Positions 18,541 to 26,245 of a stretch of DNA of 64,000 nucleotides are shown in pieces. The translations under genes and the position numbers were made by a program. The DNA lies in assembly GCF_030816615.1 (NCBI RefSeq), contig NZ_JAUSYD010000001.1, positions 5,726,501 through 5,790,500 of the forward strand, read 5' to 3'. Every line of letters begins with the position of its first letter. Positions within the stretch are counted from its first letter, which is position 1. The notes under the pieces were generated by a model. It was given only the letters and a program-made list of their open reading frames with translations, made no database searches and was not told where the DNA came from. Source of the stretch: Streptomyces sp. B1I3 (GTDB taxonomy: Bacteria > Actinomycetota > Actinomycetes > Streptomycetales > Streptomycetaceae).

Positions 18541-18660
18541 GCGTGGGAGCGGCGGGAAGCTCACACATGGAAGGGGAGCTCATACGTGGACGGCGCGGGC
18601 GCAGTTCACACGTGGAGCGGGGAGGCCACGCGGGGGAGCGGGGAGGTCACGCGTGGGAGT
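18541..18660. repeat. six degenerate about 20-bp repeats between the CBS gene and the oxidase gene
   Basis: Successive units begin near 18541, 18560, 18579, 18605, 18626 and 18647 and share the pattern TCACRCGTGGGAGCGGGGAG with drift. Examples are TTCACACGTGGAGCGGGGAG at 18605 and CCACGCGGGGGAGCGGGGAG at 18626. The last unit is the end of the CBS coding sequence itself (the YSHA-stop codons on the minus strand), so the array looks like repeated duplication of that gene's 3' end. The units are adjacent without distinct spacers. Confidence 0.6.
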
Positions 18661-19072
18661 AGACCCGCTCCGCCCAGCCGGCGACCTGCTCGTCGGAGAG
18701 GTGCCGGGCCAGGTCGGCCTCGCTGATCATGCCGATGAGCTTCTTGTTCTCGACGACCGGGAGCCGGCGGATCCGGTGGCTCTGCATCTCGTCCAGCACG
18801 GCGTCGACCTCGGCACTCGCGTCGATCCACCGCGGGGTCCCGTCGCAGAGTTCGCCCGCCGTCACCTTCGACGGGTCGTGCCCCGCCGCCACACAGTCGA
18901 TCACGATGTCGCGGTCGGTGATGATGCCGACCATCTTGTCCTGCTCACCGTTGGCGGAGACGGGCAGAGCGCCGACCTGGTGGTCCCGCATCATCTGCGC
19001 GGCACGGTCGAGCGTCTCGTGCGCGGGGATCCAGTGGGCCCCGGTGTGCATGATGTCCTTGGCGGTGGTCAT
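18647..19072 (-). CDS. CBS-domain pair protein
   Basis: This small cytoplasmic protein of 141 residues consists of two CBS domains (TTAKDIMHTGAHWIPAHETLDRA... and AGELCDGTPRWIDASAEVDAV...), which usually bind adenine nucleotides as an energy sensor. Each domain ends in the expected strand-helix motif (VGIITDRDIVID and IGMISEADLARHL). The ATG at 19072 is fixed by the excellent GCAGGAGGAACCC upstream, and the longer frame before it lacks such a signal. The partner or target is unknown. Transcription appears monocistronic, and the 3' end merges into the repeat array at 18541-18660. Confidence 0.88.
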   Translation of the reverse strand: MTTAKDIMHTGAHWIPAHETLDRAAQMMRDHQVGALPVSANGEQDKMVGIITDRDIVIDCVAAGHDPSKVTAGELCDGTPRWIDASAEVDAVLDEMQSHRIRRLPVVENKKLIGMISEADLARHLSDEQVAGWAERVYSHA

Positions 19073-19264
19073 GGGTTCCTCCTGCTTGCCGGTGGGCATG
19101 CCGTACGGCCCCGAGACACACCCATTCTCGCGACCCCGGCAAGCTGACGCCACCGCTGCCCTCATGGGTCATCCCGCGCACGCCACCGTCGTGCCCGTGA
19201 GGCCCGTCGGGCCTTCGGACCCGCCCGGCGTCACTCGTACGGGCGTACGTGGGGCGTGCGGCGT

Positions 19265-19960
19265 TCAGGGGCGGGGGGCGGCGCCCCGCGCGGCGAGCAT
19301 GTCCGACATCAGGTCCAGCTCGGACCGCTGCGCGTCCACCATCGTCCGGGCGAGCCGTTTCTCCACCGGCACGGCGCACCGCTCGGCGCAGCCCTCGGCC
19401 ATCGCGACGCCGCCTTTGTGGTGGTCGGTCATCAGCTGCAGGAAGAGGACCTCGGCCCCCTCGCCGTCGGCCTCACCGAGCCGTCTCAGCTCCGTCCGGG
19501 TCGCCATGCCGGGCATCAGGGCACCGTCGCGGTCCGCGCTCTGCGTGCCGTGTCCGCCGTGCATGTCGTGGCCGCTGTGGGTGCTGGGGGTGTCCGGCAT
19601 CCAGGCCATCGGACCCTTCCCGTCGGGGGCCGTCTTCGGCAGCCCCCACAGCTCCAGCCAACCCAGGAGCATGCCCCGCTGGTTGGCCTGCGTGTTGGCG
19701 ATGTCGTACGCGAGGCGCCGTACGTCCTCGTCCCGCGTGCGGTCACGCACGATGAAGGACATCTCCACGGCCTGCTGATGGTGGACGGCCATGTCCCGGG
19801 CGAACCCCGCGTCCGCCGACTCCGCCGTGGGCGGGCGGCCGGCCGGGGCCGCCCCGCCGTCCCGCGCCGAGGCGACCGTCGCGGCCCCCGCGAACAACAG
19901 CGCGAGCGCCACGGCGGAGCCGGCGGCCCACTGCGCACGCCGGTTGCGCGCCGTACTCAC
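19265..19960 (-). CDS. DUF305-domain exported protein
   Basis: This predicted membrane-anchored or secreted protein of 231 residues has an N-terminal hydrophobic segment (residues 9-30, AAGSAVALALLFAGAATVASA). The DUF305 fold carries the paired motifs DMAVHHQQAVEMS and LMTDHHKGGVAMAEG. A His/Met-rich insertion (STHSGHDMHGGHG) lies between them and could bind metal. DUF305 proteins include the cyanobacterial periplasmic copper protein CopM, so copper binding is a reasonable guess. The GTG start at 19960 overlaps the stop of the DUF3105 gene (GTGA), so it is the second gene of a coupled pair. Confidence 0.85.
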   Translation of the reverse strand: MSTARNRRAQWAAGSAVALALLFAGAATVASARDGGAAPAGRPPTAESADAGFARDMAVHHQQAVEMSFIVRDRTRDEDVRRLAYDIANTQANQRGMLLGWLELWGLPKTAPDGKGPMAWMPDTPSTHSGHDMHGGHGTQSADRDGALMPGMATRTELRRLGEADGEGAEVLFLQLMTDHHKGGVAMAEGCAERCAVPVEKRLARTMVDAQRSELDLMSDMLAARGAAPRP

Positions 19961-20628
19961 CCGTCGACCCCGCCCGTGCACGGCGCACCCGGCTCGGGGG
20001 TCTGCGCGCCCTGGACGTACTTCGCGAAGAACTGCGCCACCCGCCGGTCGTCCGCGCCGTCCACCGTGACCTGCTTGCCCCATGCGCTCAGCATGATCGC
20101 CCCGGCCTGGCCCTCGTACGGGCTCATGAGGGAGTACGGGGTACTCCTGACCCGGGACGCGAGCTGGGCGACATCGGCGTCGGACGCCTTGCCGTTGTAC
20201 GTCACCCAGACCGCGCCGTGCTCCAGGGCGTGGACGGCGTTGACGTCCGGGACGGCCTTTTCGTATACGACGCCGTCGCAGTTCAGCCAGGCCGGGTTGT
20301 GGTCCCCGCCGACCGGCGGCTCCATCGGATACGTCACGTCGGTCGTGACGTGGTTGCGTGTCAGCTTCTTCGCGTCCCAGGTCCTCTCGCCCGGGATCGC
20401 CCCGGCCGCGGGCTGCTGGTCCTCCGGCTCCGCCTGCTTGCCGTCCTGGGCCCGGTCGCCGCTCCTCTCCTTCGCCTCGGACCTCTCCAGCAGCGTGTAC
20501 GAGCCGAAGCCCAGCAGGCCGGCGACCACGACGGCGCTCAGGCCTATGGTGACGACGCGGTTGCGGCGGTCGCGCGCGCGGTCGTCGGTGCGCATCTGTT
20601 CCACTCGGGTCCTGCGGTCGAAGCTCAT
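19957..20628 (-). CDS. DUF3105-domain membrane protein
   Basis: This 223-residue protein has one transmembrane segment (about 26-46, VVTIGLSAVVVAGLLGFGSY), a charged linker and the extracytoplasmic DUF3105 domain. Typical features are the segment HVTTDVTYPMEPPVGGDH, WLNCDGVVY and HALEHGAVWVTY. The function is unknown; the conserved His and Cys residues suggest metal or thiol chemistry. The ATG at 20628 is preceded by AAGGAC. It is the first gene of the pair with the DUF305 gene, and the two are commonly neighbours in actinomycetes. The 246 bases up to the divergent glnA2 gene should hold the promoters of both. Confidence 0.85.
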   Translation of the reverse strand: MSFDRRTRVEQMRTDDRARDRRNRVVTIGLSAVVVAGLLGFGSYTLLERSEAKERSGDRAQDGKQAEPEDQQPAAGAIPGERTWDAKKLTRNHVTTDVTYPMEPPVGGDHNPAWLNCDGVVYEKAVPDVNAVHALEHGAVWVTYNGKASDADVAQLASRVRSTPYSLMSPYEGQAGAIMLSAWGKQVTVDGADDRRVAQFFAKYVQGAQTPEPGAPCTGGVDG

Positions 20629-20874
20629 GTCGTCGGGTCCTTCTGCCAAGGGGTGAGGAGGGACGGGGAGCGGGACGGAAAGACGGGCGGGCGCACGGTC
20701 GCCGGGAGGCCCTTGCGGCCCATGCACACCATGGGCGCCGATCGTAGTGGGTGGCCGAGTGCTCTCTCTCACACCGAGTGCGTAATCTGGGTGAAATCCC
20801 GGGTCGTGATACTGGAGTGTCTCCCCTACCCCGGGCGGTGGTGCACGGACCGTCTGAACTGCAAGGATGTGGCT

Positions 20875-22236
20875 ATGGACAAGCAGCAGGAATTCGTCCT
20901 CAGGACGCTTGAGGAGCGCGACATCCGCTTCGTACGGCTGTGGTTCACCGATGTTCTCGGGTACCTCAAGTCCGTCGCCGTGGCCCCTGCCGAGCTCGAG
21001 CAGGCATTCGACGAGGGCATCGGCTTCGACGGCTCCGCCATCGAGGGCTTCGCCCGGGTGTACGAATCGGACATGATCGCCAAGCCCGACCCCGGCACGT
21101 TCCAGATCCTGCCCTGGCGCGCGGAGGCCCCGGGCACGGCACGGATGTTCTGCGACATCCTGATGCCGGACGGCTCGCCCTCCTTCGCCGACCCGCGCTT
21201 CGTGCTCAAGCGCATCCTCGCCAAGACCTCGGACCTGGGCTTCACCTTCTACACCCACCCGGAGATCGAGTTCTTCCTGCTGAAGAACAAGCCGGTCGAC
21301 GGCAGCCGTCCCACCCCGGCCGACAGCTCGGGCTACTTCGACCACACCCCGCAGAACGTCGGCATGGACTTCCGCCGCCAGGCGATCACCATGCTCGAGT
21401 CGATGGGCATCTCGGTCGAGTTCAGCCACCACGAGGGCGCCCCCGGCCAGCAGGAGATCGACCTGCGCTACGCGGACGCGCTCTCGACCGCCGACAACAT
21501 CATGACCTTCCGCCTCGTCATGAAGCAGGTCGCGCTGGAGCAGGGCGTGCAGGCCACCTTCATGCCGAAGCCGTTCTCGGAGTACCCGGGTTCGGGCATG
21601 CACACCCACCTCTCCCTCTTCGAGGGCGACCGCAACGCGTTCTACGAGTCGGGTGCCGAGTACCAGCTCTCGAAGGTGGGCCGCTCCTTCATCGCGGGCC
21701 TGCTCAAGCACGCCGCGGAGATCTCCGCCGTGACGAACCAGTGGGTCAACTCCTACAAGCGCATCTGGGGCGGCTCCAGCCGCTCGGCCGGCGCCGGGGG
21801 TGAGGCCCCCTCGTACATCTGCTGGGGCCACAACAACCGCTCCGCGCTGATCCGCGTCCCGATGTACAAGCCCGGCAAGACCGGCTCGGCCCGCGTCGAG
21901 GTCCGCTCCATCGACTCCGGCGCCAACCCCTACCTGACGTACGCGGTGCTCCTCGCCGCGGGCCTCAAGGGCATCGAGGAGGGCTACGAACTCCCGGCCG
22001 GCGCCGACGACGACGTCTGGGCGCTCTCCGACGCGGAACGCCGCGCGATGGGCATCGAGCCGCTGCCGCAGAACCTGGGCGAGGCGATCTCCCTGATGGA
22101 GAAGAGCGAACTGGTCGCGGAGACGCTCGGCGAGCACGTCTTCGACTTCTTCCTGCGCAACAAGAAGCAGGAGTGGGAGGAGTACCGCAGCGAGGTCACG
22201 GCCTTCGAGCTGAAGAACCTGCTGCCGGTGCTGTAG
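20875..22236 (+). CDS. glnA2: type I glutamine synthetase family protein GlnA2
   Basis: This 453-residue GSI-fold ligase contains the GS signatures FDGSAIEGFARVYESDM, the ATP-binding KPFSEYPGSGMHTHLSL, NRSALIRVP and RVEVRSIDSGANPYL. The usual tyrosine adenylylation motif of GlnA is absent in recognisable form. By its length and likely synteny it corresponds to S. coelicolor GlnA2, reported as a gamma-glutamylpolyamine synthetase rather than a true glutamine synthetase. The orthology is my recall and is not tested here. The start is the ATG at 20875 after GGATGTGGCT. Transcribed alone and closed by a strong terminator. Confidence 0.88.
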   Translation: MDKQQEFVLRTLEERDIRFVRLWFTDVLGYLKSVAVAPAELEQAFDEGIGFDGSAIEGFARVYESDMIAKPDPGTFQILPWRAEAPGTARMFCDILMPDGSPSFADPRFVLKRILAKTSDLGFTFYTHPEIEFFLLKNKPVDGSRPTPADSSGYFDHTPQNVGMDFRRQAITMLESMGISVEFSHHEGAPGQQEIDLRYADALSTADNIMTFRLVMKQVALEQGVQATFMPKPFSEYPGSGMHTHLSLFEGDRNAFYESGAEYQLSKVGRSFIAGLLKHAAEISAVTNQWVNSYKRIWGGSSRSAGAGGEAPSYICWGHNNRSALIRVPMYKPGKTGSARVEVRSIDSGANPYLTYAVLLAAGLKGIEEGYELPAGADDDVWALSDAERRAMGIEPLPQNLGEAISLMEKSELVAETLGEHVFDFFLRNKKQEWEEYRSEVTAFELKNLLPVL

Positions 22237-22272
22237 ACGCAGGCCGGGCGCTGTCGTCGCGCTCGTACGTGG

Positions 22273-22307
22273 CTCGGGGCCGACGGTGCGACACCGTCGG
22301 CCCCGAG
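22273..22307 (+). terminator. terminator of glnA2
   Basis: A perfect 16-bp stem (22273-22288 with 22292-22307) closes on a three-base loop, 36 bases after the stop codon, followed by TTGCAGT. Confidence 0.85.
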
Positions 22308-22470
22308 TTGCAGTGTCAGGCAGACGTGACGCTGCCCGGGCCACGGTTCGCCCGCCGGTCGTGTCACGGCGCAGCCGCGCCCACCGGCCCGCATCCACCG
22401 GGCGTCCTCGCAGCACAGGTTCCCCCGGTGGCCGTTCGGGCGGGTAAAAGGGCCCGGGGTCGCCGCCGCG

Positions 22471-23247
22471 TCACCGCTTGCGTCCGCCACCCCCGTCGCC
22501 CGTACCGGCGGCGGACCGGGCGGCCAGGTACTCCTCGAACGTGCCCTTGCCGACGGCCTGTTGCGGGGCCAGGTGGCCTCCAGAGCGGAAGCTCCGGTAC
22601 GCCGGGCCGAAGAGGGGCACCTGCACCACGGGGCGCCTGCGCCCGGTGGCGGCGAGGTACGCGCGGGCCAGCTCCGGGAAGGTCCGCACGGCGGGGCCGC
22701 CCATGTCCGCCACCCGGCCGGCGGGCGGGCCCTCCGCCAGTCCGGCCAGGCGGTCGGCGACCTCGGAGACCTCCACGGGCTGGTCGCTCACCCCTGCCGG
22801 GAGGATCAGCACGGGCAGTTTCGCCAGGGCCCGGAGGACCGTGGCGACCAGGTCGTGGAACTGCGTGGCCCGCAGCACCGTCCAGCCGAGCCCCGACTCC
22901 TCCACCATCCGCTCCACGGCGAACTTGGACCGGTAGTAGCCGAACGGCACCCGGTCGACGCCGACGATGGAGATGTAGACCAGGTGACCCACGCCCGCGC
23001 GGCGCGCCGCCGCGACGAGATGTGCGGCGGCCTGCTCGTCGCCGCCACGGGGCCCGGTCGCGCAGTGCACGACGGTGTCCACGCCGTCGACGGCCGCGTC
23101 CAGTCCGGGGCCGCCCTCACGCAGATCGACGGCGTACGGCTCTGCGTGCCTGCTGAGTACCCGTACCTCGTGCCCCTGTGCCCGCAGCCGCTCGGTGACG
23201 AGGCGGCCGAGCGTTCCGGTACCGCCGGTGACCAGGATCGTGGCCAT
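22471..23247 (-). CDS. NmrA-like NAD(P)-binding oxidoreductase (ECF41 partner)
   Basis: This atypical short-chain dehydrogenase of 258 residues has the N-terminal dinucleotide motif VTGGTGTLGRLV, then VDTVVHCATGPRGGD, LVYISIVGVDRVPFGYYRSKFAVE and VLRATQFHD, as in NmrA/SDR-a5 proteins. Such oxidoreductases are a standard partner class of ECF41 sigma factors. The sigma gene lies directly upstream on the same strand, and the spacer between them carries an ECF41-type promoter (23304-23330), so SigJ-dependent expression is likely. The physiological substrate is unknown. Confidence 0.88.
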   Translation of the reverse strand: MATILVTGGTGTLGRLVTERLRAQGHEVRVLSRHAEPYAVDLREGGPGLDAAVDGVDTVVHCATGPRGGDEQAAAHLVAAARRAGVGHLVYISIVGVDRVPFGYYRSKFAVERMVEESGLGWTVLRATQFHDLVATVLRALAKLPVLILPAGVSDQPVEVSEVADRLAGLAEGPPAGRVADMGGPAVRTFPELARAYLAATGRRRPVVQVPLFGPAYRSFRSGGHLAPQQAVGKGTFEEYLAARSAAGTGDGGGGRKR

Positions 23248-23303
23248 GCTGTTCAGTCCCTTCCGATGGTGGCGCTCCCGGACGGAGCGCCCTCACCCCT
23301 CAG

Positions 23304-23330
23304 GACCGGGTAGCCCCACGCGATGTGACA
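23304..23330 (-). promoter_or_regulatory. ECF41-type promoter of the NmrA-like gene
   Basis: On the minus strand TGTCACA (23330-23324) is followed after exactly 16 bases by GGTC (23307-23304). The described ECF41 target consensus has TGTCACA at -35 and CGTC at -10, so seven of seven and three of four bases match. The start codon of the oxidoreductase lies 56 bases downstream. Confidence 0.65.
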
Positions 23331-23349
23331 GGCCCTGCCGCACGGGCGC

Positions 23350-24240
23350 CTACGGACGCGCGAGCTGACGCCCTACGAAGGCCAGTTTGTCCGGGTTCAT
23401 CACCACCCGCACGGCGACGATCTCCCCGTCGCGGCAGTCGAACGCGGCCACTGCGAGCAGCGTGCCGTCCGCGTGCCGGGCGACCAGGGCGGGCGCGCCG
23501 TTGGCCTCGGTGACCGTGAACCCCACGCCGTCGAGGAACCGTTCGGACATGCCCACGAGGAGGCGGGCGACCTTCTCGCGGCCTGCCACGGGCCGCCGGG
23601 CCGTGGAGACCTTGCCGCCGCCGTCGCTCCACCAGGTCGCATCGGCCGCGAGGAGCTTCTCCAGACCGGCGAGGTCGCCCTCCCGCGCAGCCGTGACGAA
23701 CATGGTCACGAGTTCCTCCTGCCGCTCCCGCCCGGCCGGAAAGCGGTTCTCGGACGTGGCGATCCGCTGTCGCGCCCTCCGGTGGAGCTGCCGGCAGTTG
23801 GCCTCGCTCAGGTCGAGGACGCCGGCGATCTCCCGGTGCCCGTACGCGAAGGCCTCCCGCAGTACGTAGACGGCACGCTCGGTGGGCGTCAGCCGCTCGA
23901 GCAGGACCAGCACGGCCAGGGACACCGTGTCCCGTTGCTCTGCCGACTCCAGCGGACCGAGTGCCCCGTCCGAGGTGACCACGGGCTCCGGCAGCCAGGC
24001 CCCGACGTACCTCTCGCGCCGGGCACGGGCGGAGGCCAGCCGGTTGAGACAGAGGTTGGTGACGACCTTGGCGAGCCAGGCCGCCGGCGCCTCGACCGCT
24101 GCGCGGTCGGTGGCGCTGAAGCGCAGGTACGCGTCCTGGACGGCGTCCTCGGCCTCCTCGGCGGAGCCGAGCATGCGATAGGCCAGTCCGAACATGCGCG
24201 GGCGGTGGGGCTCGAACTCCTCGGCGGACGCGGTCGTCAT
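23350..24240 (-). CDS. sigJ: ECF41 RNA polymerase sigma factor with SnoaL-like C-terminal domain (SigJ type)
   Basis: This 296-residue protein has sigma region 2 (FGLAYRMLGSAEEAEDAVQDAYLRF), region 4 (LTPTERAVYVLREAFAYGHREIAGVLDLSEANCRQLHRRA) and a fused SnoaL/NTF2-like domain from about residue 170. That domain holds the ECF41 landmarks WWSDGGGKV and, near the end, NPDKL. In this group the extension replaces an anti-sigma factor and modulates activity. The ATG at 24240 removes an upstream frame without domain content. It precedes its likely target, the NmrA-like gene. The symbol follows the common annotation of this family and is not proof of orthology. Confidence 0.9.
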   Translation of the reverse strand: MTTASAEEFEPHRPRMFGLAYRMLGSAEEAEDAVQDAYLRFSATDRAAVEAPAAWLAKVVTNLCLNRLASARARRERYVGAWLPEPVVTSDGALGPLESAEQRDTVSLAVLVLLERLTPTERAVYVLREAFAYGHREIAGVLDLSEANCRQLHRRARQRIATSENRFPAGRERQEELVTMFVTAAREGDLAGLEKLLAADATWWSDGGGKVSTARRPVAGREKVARLLVGMSERFLDGVGFTVTEANGAPALVARHADGTLLAVAAFDCRDGEIVAVRVVMNPDKLAFVGRQLARP

Positions 24241-24378
24241 GTGGTCAGCCTGCCAGACCCCCTGCGCCGGGCCGCCAGGTGTCGCCAGGGCCACGGAACC
24301 CGTCCGGCACGGCCCGGCCCACCCGATCCGTGCTTTGCTCGGCGGGCCGATGACGGAGCGGGAATGGGGGAGGGGCGC

Positions 24379-25725
24379 GTGAGCGAGGGCGGACTCGACG
24401 AACAGCTCAGGGCGGCGGTACGAGCGGGCGACGCCGACGCGGTGAGGAGCCTGGTGGGGAGCGGCGCGGACCCGGACACGGTCGGCGCGGACGGCCTGCC
24501 GGTGCTCTTCGGCGCGGTGGCGGCGTACGACGCGGCGGTCGCCGAGGCGCTGGTGGAGGGTGGGGCGGACCCCGACCGGGCGCTGCCGGACGGCACCACG
24601 CCCCTGTGGCGAGCAGTGGACGGCGGCTCCCCCGCCGTCGTCTCCGCGGTGCTGGGCAAGGAGCCCCGGCTACGGCTCCCGGAGGCCGCCCGCGAACAGC
24701 TGCTCACTGTGGCCCGGAGCTGGTACGAGAGCGGTGCGGCCGGGGAACTGCGGCGCAGGACAGGCGCGGCGGGTCCCGCCGTGACGGTCCGGGTGCACGA
24801 CGACGAGTACAACCACGTCGATGAGGTGTCACTCGGCGGACTCGTCGTACGGGCCGGGCACGGTGCCGTTCTGACCTCACTGGAATGGGCCTTCGGCATC
24901 CTCACCCCCGTCGACGAACTGATCGGCCGGGCCGTCGGCCGGCCTGACGAGGACGATGTGCACTGGTCCGCGGTCCGATGGGTCCTCACCGCGCGCCGCG
25001 ACGCCGGGACATGGTCGGCGGTGGTGGTCCACCGTCACCACCCCGCTCCGGCGCACCGCCGCTTCGTGGCGGATCTCCTGTGGTCGCGAGGGGTGTCGCT
25101 CGGCAACGACACCTGCAGCGAGAAGAGGGACAGCGTGTTCCTGATCGGCTGGGCGGCGGAGGAGAGGGACAGTGTGATGCTCGCGAAGGTGCTGCACGCC
25201 CTCACCGAGTACGAGGACCCCGGCCAGGAGGCCGTCGGACTGCGCTACGCCGCCCATGCCGATCCCCGGGTCCGCCGTGAGGTGCCCTGGGCCCTCACCC
25301 AGGAAGGTGTCTCCCGCAGCCCGGCGTCCTGTGCCGCGCTGCTCACTCTCCTGCGTGACCCGGACGCCGAAGTGCGGCGCGAGGCGTGTGCGGCCGGGGC
25401 GCGGGACGACGGCATGATCGCCGGGATCACCGAGGCCCTGCTCATGCTGGCCGAGGAGCCGGACGCCGCCTCGCGGACGGCAGCCGCGGCGGGTCTGGCC
25501 GCATCCCGGGACCGTACGCCAGCCGTCGCCGACACCCTGGCGGCGCTGCTCGGCGAGAGCGATCAGCTCGTGCGCCTGGAGGCCGCCTACGGGCTGGCCC
25601 GGCGGGACGATCCGCGCACCGCCGAGGCGATCGGACGCGTCGGGCCGCTCGGCCCCGGCTTCGAGCACGACCACCGGGCCCACGCGCTCCTGGAGTGGCG
25701 GTGGCGGCAGCGGGAGGCGCGGTGA
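24379..25725 (+). CDS. ankyrin-repeat and HEAT-repeat protein
   Basis: This soluble protein of about 448 residues has two ankyrin units at the N-terminus (about 5-85: LRAAVRAGDADAVRSLVGSGADPDTVGADGLPVLFGAV and VAEALVEGGADPDRALPDGTTPLWRAV). A middle domain of unknown type follows, then HEAT/armadillo-like repeats in the last 170 residues (VGLRYAAHADPRVRREVPWALTQEG, LLTLLRDPDAEVRREACAAGA, ALLGESDQLVRLEAAYGLAR). Such scaffolds mediate protein contacts. No function can be assigned. The GTG at 24379 is preferred because GGGGGAGGGG lies just upstream. An ATG at 24364 in the same frame is the alternative. The gene is divergent from sigJ. Confidence 0.75.
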   Translation: MSEGGLDEQLRAAVRAGDADAVRSLVGSGADPDTVGADGLPVLFGAVAAYDAAVAEALVEGGADPDRALPDGTTPLWRAVDGGSPAVVSAVLGKEPRLRLPEAAREQLLTVARSWYESGAAGELRRRTGAAGPAVTVRVHDDEYNHVDEVSLGGLVVRAGHGAVLTSLEWAFGILTPVDELIGRAVGRPDEDDVHWSAVRWVLTARRDAGTWSAVVVHRHHPAPAHRRFVADLLWSRGVSLGNDTCSEKRDSVFLIGWAAEERDSVMLAKVLHALTEYEDPGQEAVGLRYAAHADPRVRREVPWALTQEGVSRSPASCAALLTLLRDPDAEVRREACAAGARDDGMIAGITEALLMLAEEPDAASRTAAAAGLAASRDRTPAVADTLAALLGESDQLVRLEAAYGLARRDDPRTAEAIGRVGPLGPGFEHDHRAHALLEWRWRQREAR

Positions 25726-26131
25726 CGTACGGACGGCGGCCCGCAGCTTCCAAGGCCCACCGCTTTCCGGCGCGCAGCTTCCCGGCCGCAGCGGAGCCGG
25801 AGTGCCCGCCCCGGCGGGTTTCCACGGAGTGCCGGATTACCGGGGCGGGTGACCGGGGATCAGGCGCCGGTGCAGGTGAGGGTGCCGGGCGCGGTGGCCG
25901 CACCGCCGGTGGCCGGCGAGGGGTCAGCGGGCCACGCGTGCGCGCCTGTTGACGGGCCCCGCCCACCGACCGCGGGTCACCGTCCGCGTGCCGGTCCTGT
26001 CGGCCGGCGGCGCGCCCGTGACCCCGCGGTGCCCGTGACCCCCGTGGCGCCCGCGAAAGGGCAGAACCCGGCCGGTGGCCGGGCCCGTTCTGGTAGTCTG
26101 CCGCTTCCCGAGACCGGGACCGACCCAGGAG
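25726..26131. other. intergenic region with hairpin and -10 element before the methyltransferase leader
   Basis: No gene is supported in these 406 bases. Near the right end, CAGAA and TTCTG (26062-26092) flank a perfect CCCGGCC/GGCCGGG stem, forming a terminator-like or attenuator-like hairpin. The -10-like TAGTCT follows at 26094-26099. The first 340 bases show nothing beyond GC-rich sequence. Confidence 0.45.
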
Positions 26132-26170
26132 GTGAGACCCATTACCGCTGTATCAGTACGGGTGCTCACC
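26131..26170 (+). promoter_or_regulatory. leader hairpin that sequesters a ribosome binding site
   Basis: GGTGAG pairs with CTCACC (26131-26136 with 26165-26170) and ACCC with GGGT (26137-26140 with 26160-26163), with one bulged G. The 5' arm overlaps the strong AGGAGGTGA at 26128-26136 that serves the leader ORF, so the fold would mask its start. The loop contains a further CTG/CAG pairing. Regulation by unfolding of this hairpin is inference. Confidence 0.5.
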
Positions 26171-26200
26171 CCTCGCCGTCGCGTGGCCGACACGGCATAG
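26132..26200 (+). CDS. candidate leader peptide, 22 codons
   Basis: A strong Shine-Dalgarno sequence (AGGAGGTGA, 26128-26136) precedes a short frame ending in TAG at 26198-26200. Initiation could be at the ATT at 26141, with ideal spacing (19 codons), or at the GTG at 26132 in the same frame (22 codons, product VRPITAVSVRVLTPRRRVAD plus TA). It ends 45 bases before the methyltransferase start. Position, strong binding site and hairpin suggest a regulatory uORF, but no known leader peptide was recognised. Confidence 0.4.
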   Translation: MRPITAVSVRVLTPRRRVADTA

Positions 26201-26245
26201 GCGACCGCGGAGCGCCCATCGGATTTCCCCGAAAGGCTCCGCCGC

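Noticed and set aside
18541..18660. Repeat array considered as a CRISPR
   Set aside because: Units are about 20 bases, degenerate and adjacent, with no distinct spacers and no cas genes nearby.
26128..26200. Leader with ATT start considered as an infC (IF3) start region
   Set aside because: IF3 genes can use ATT or ATC starts, but the frame stops after 19 codons and does not resemble IF3.
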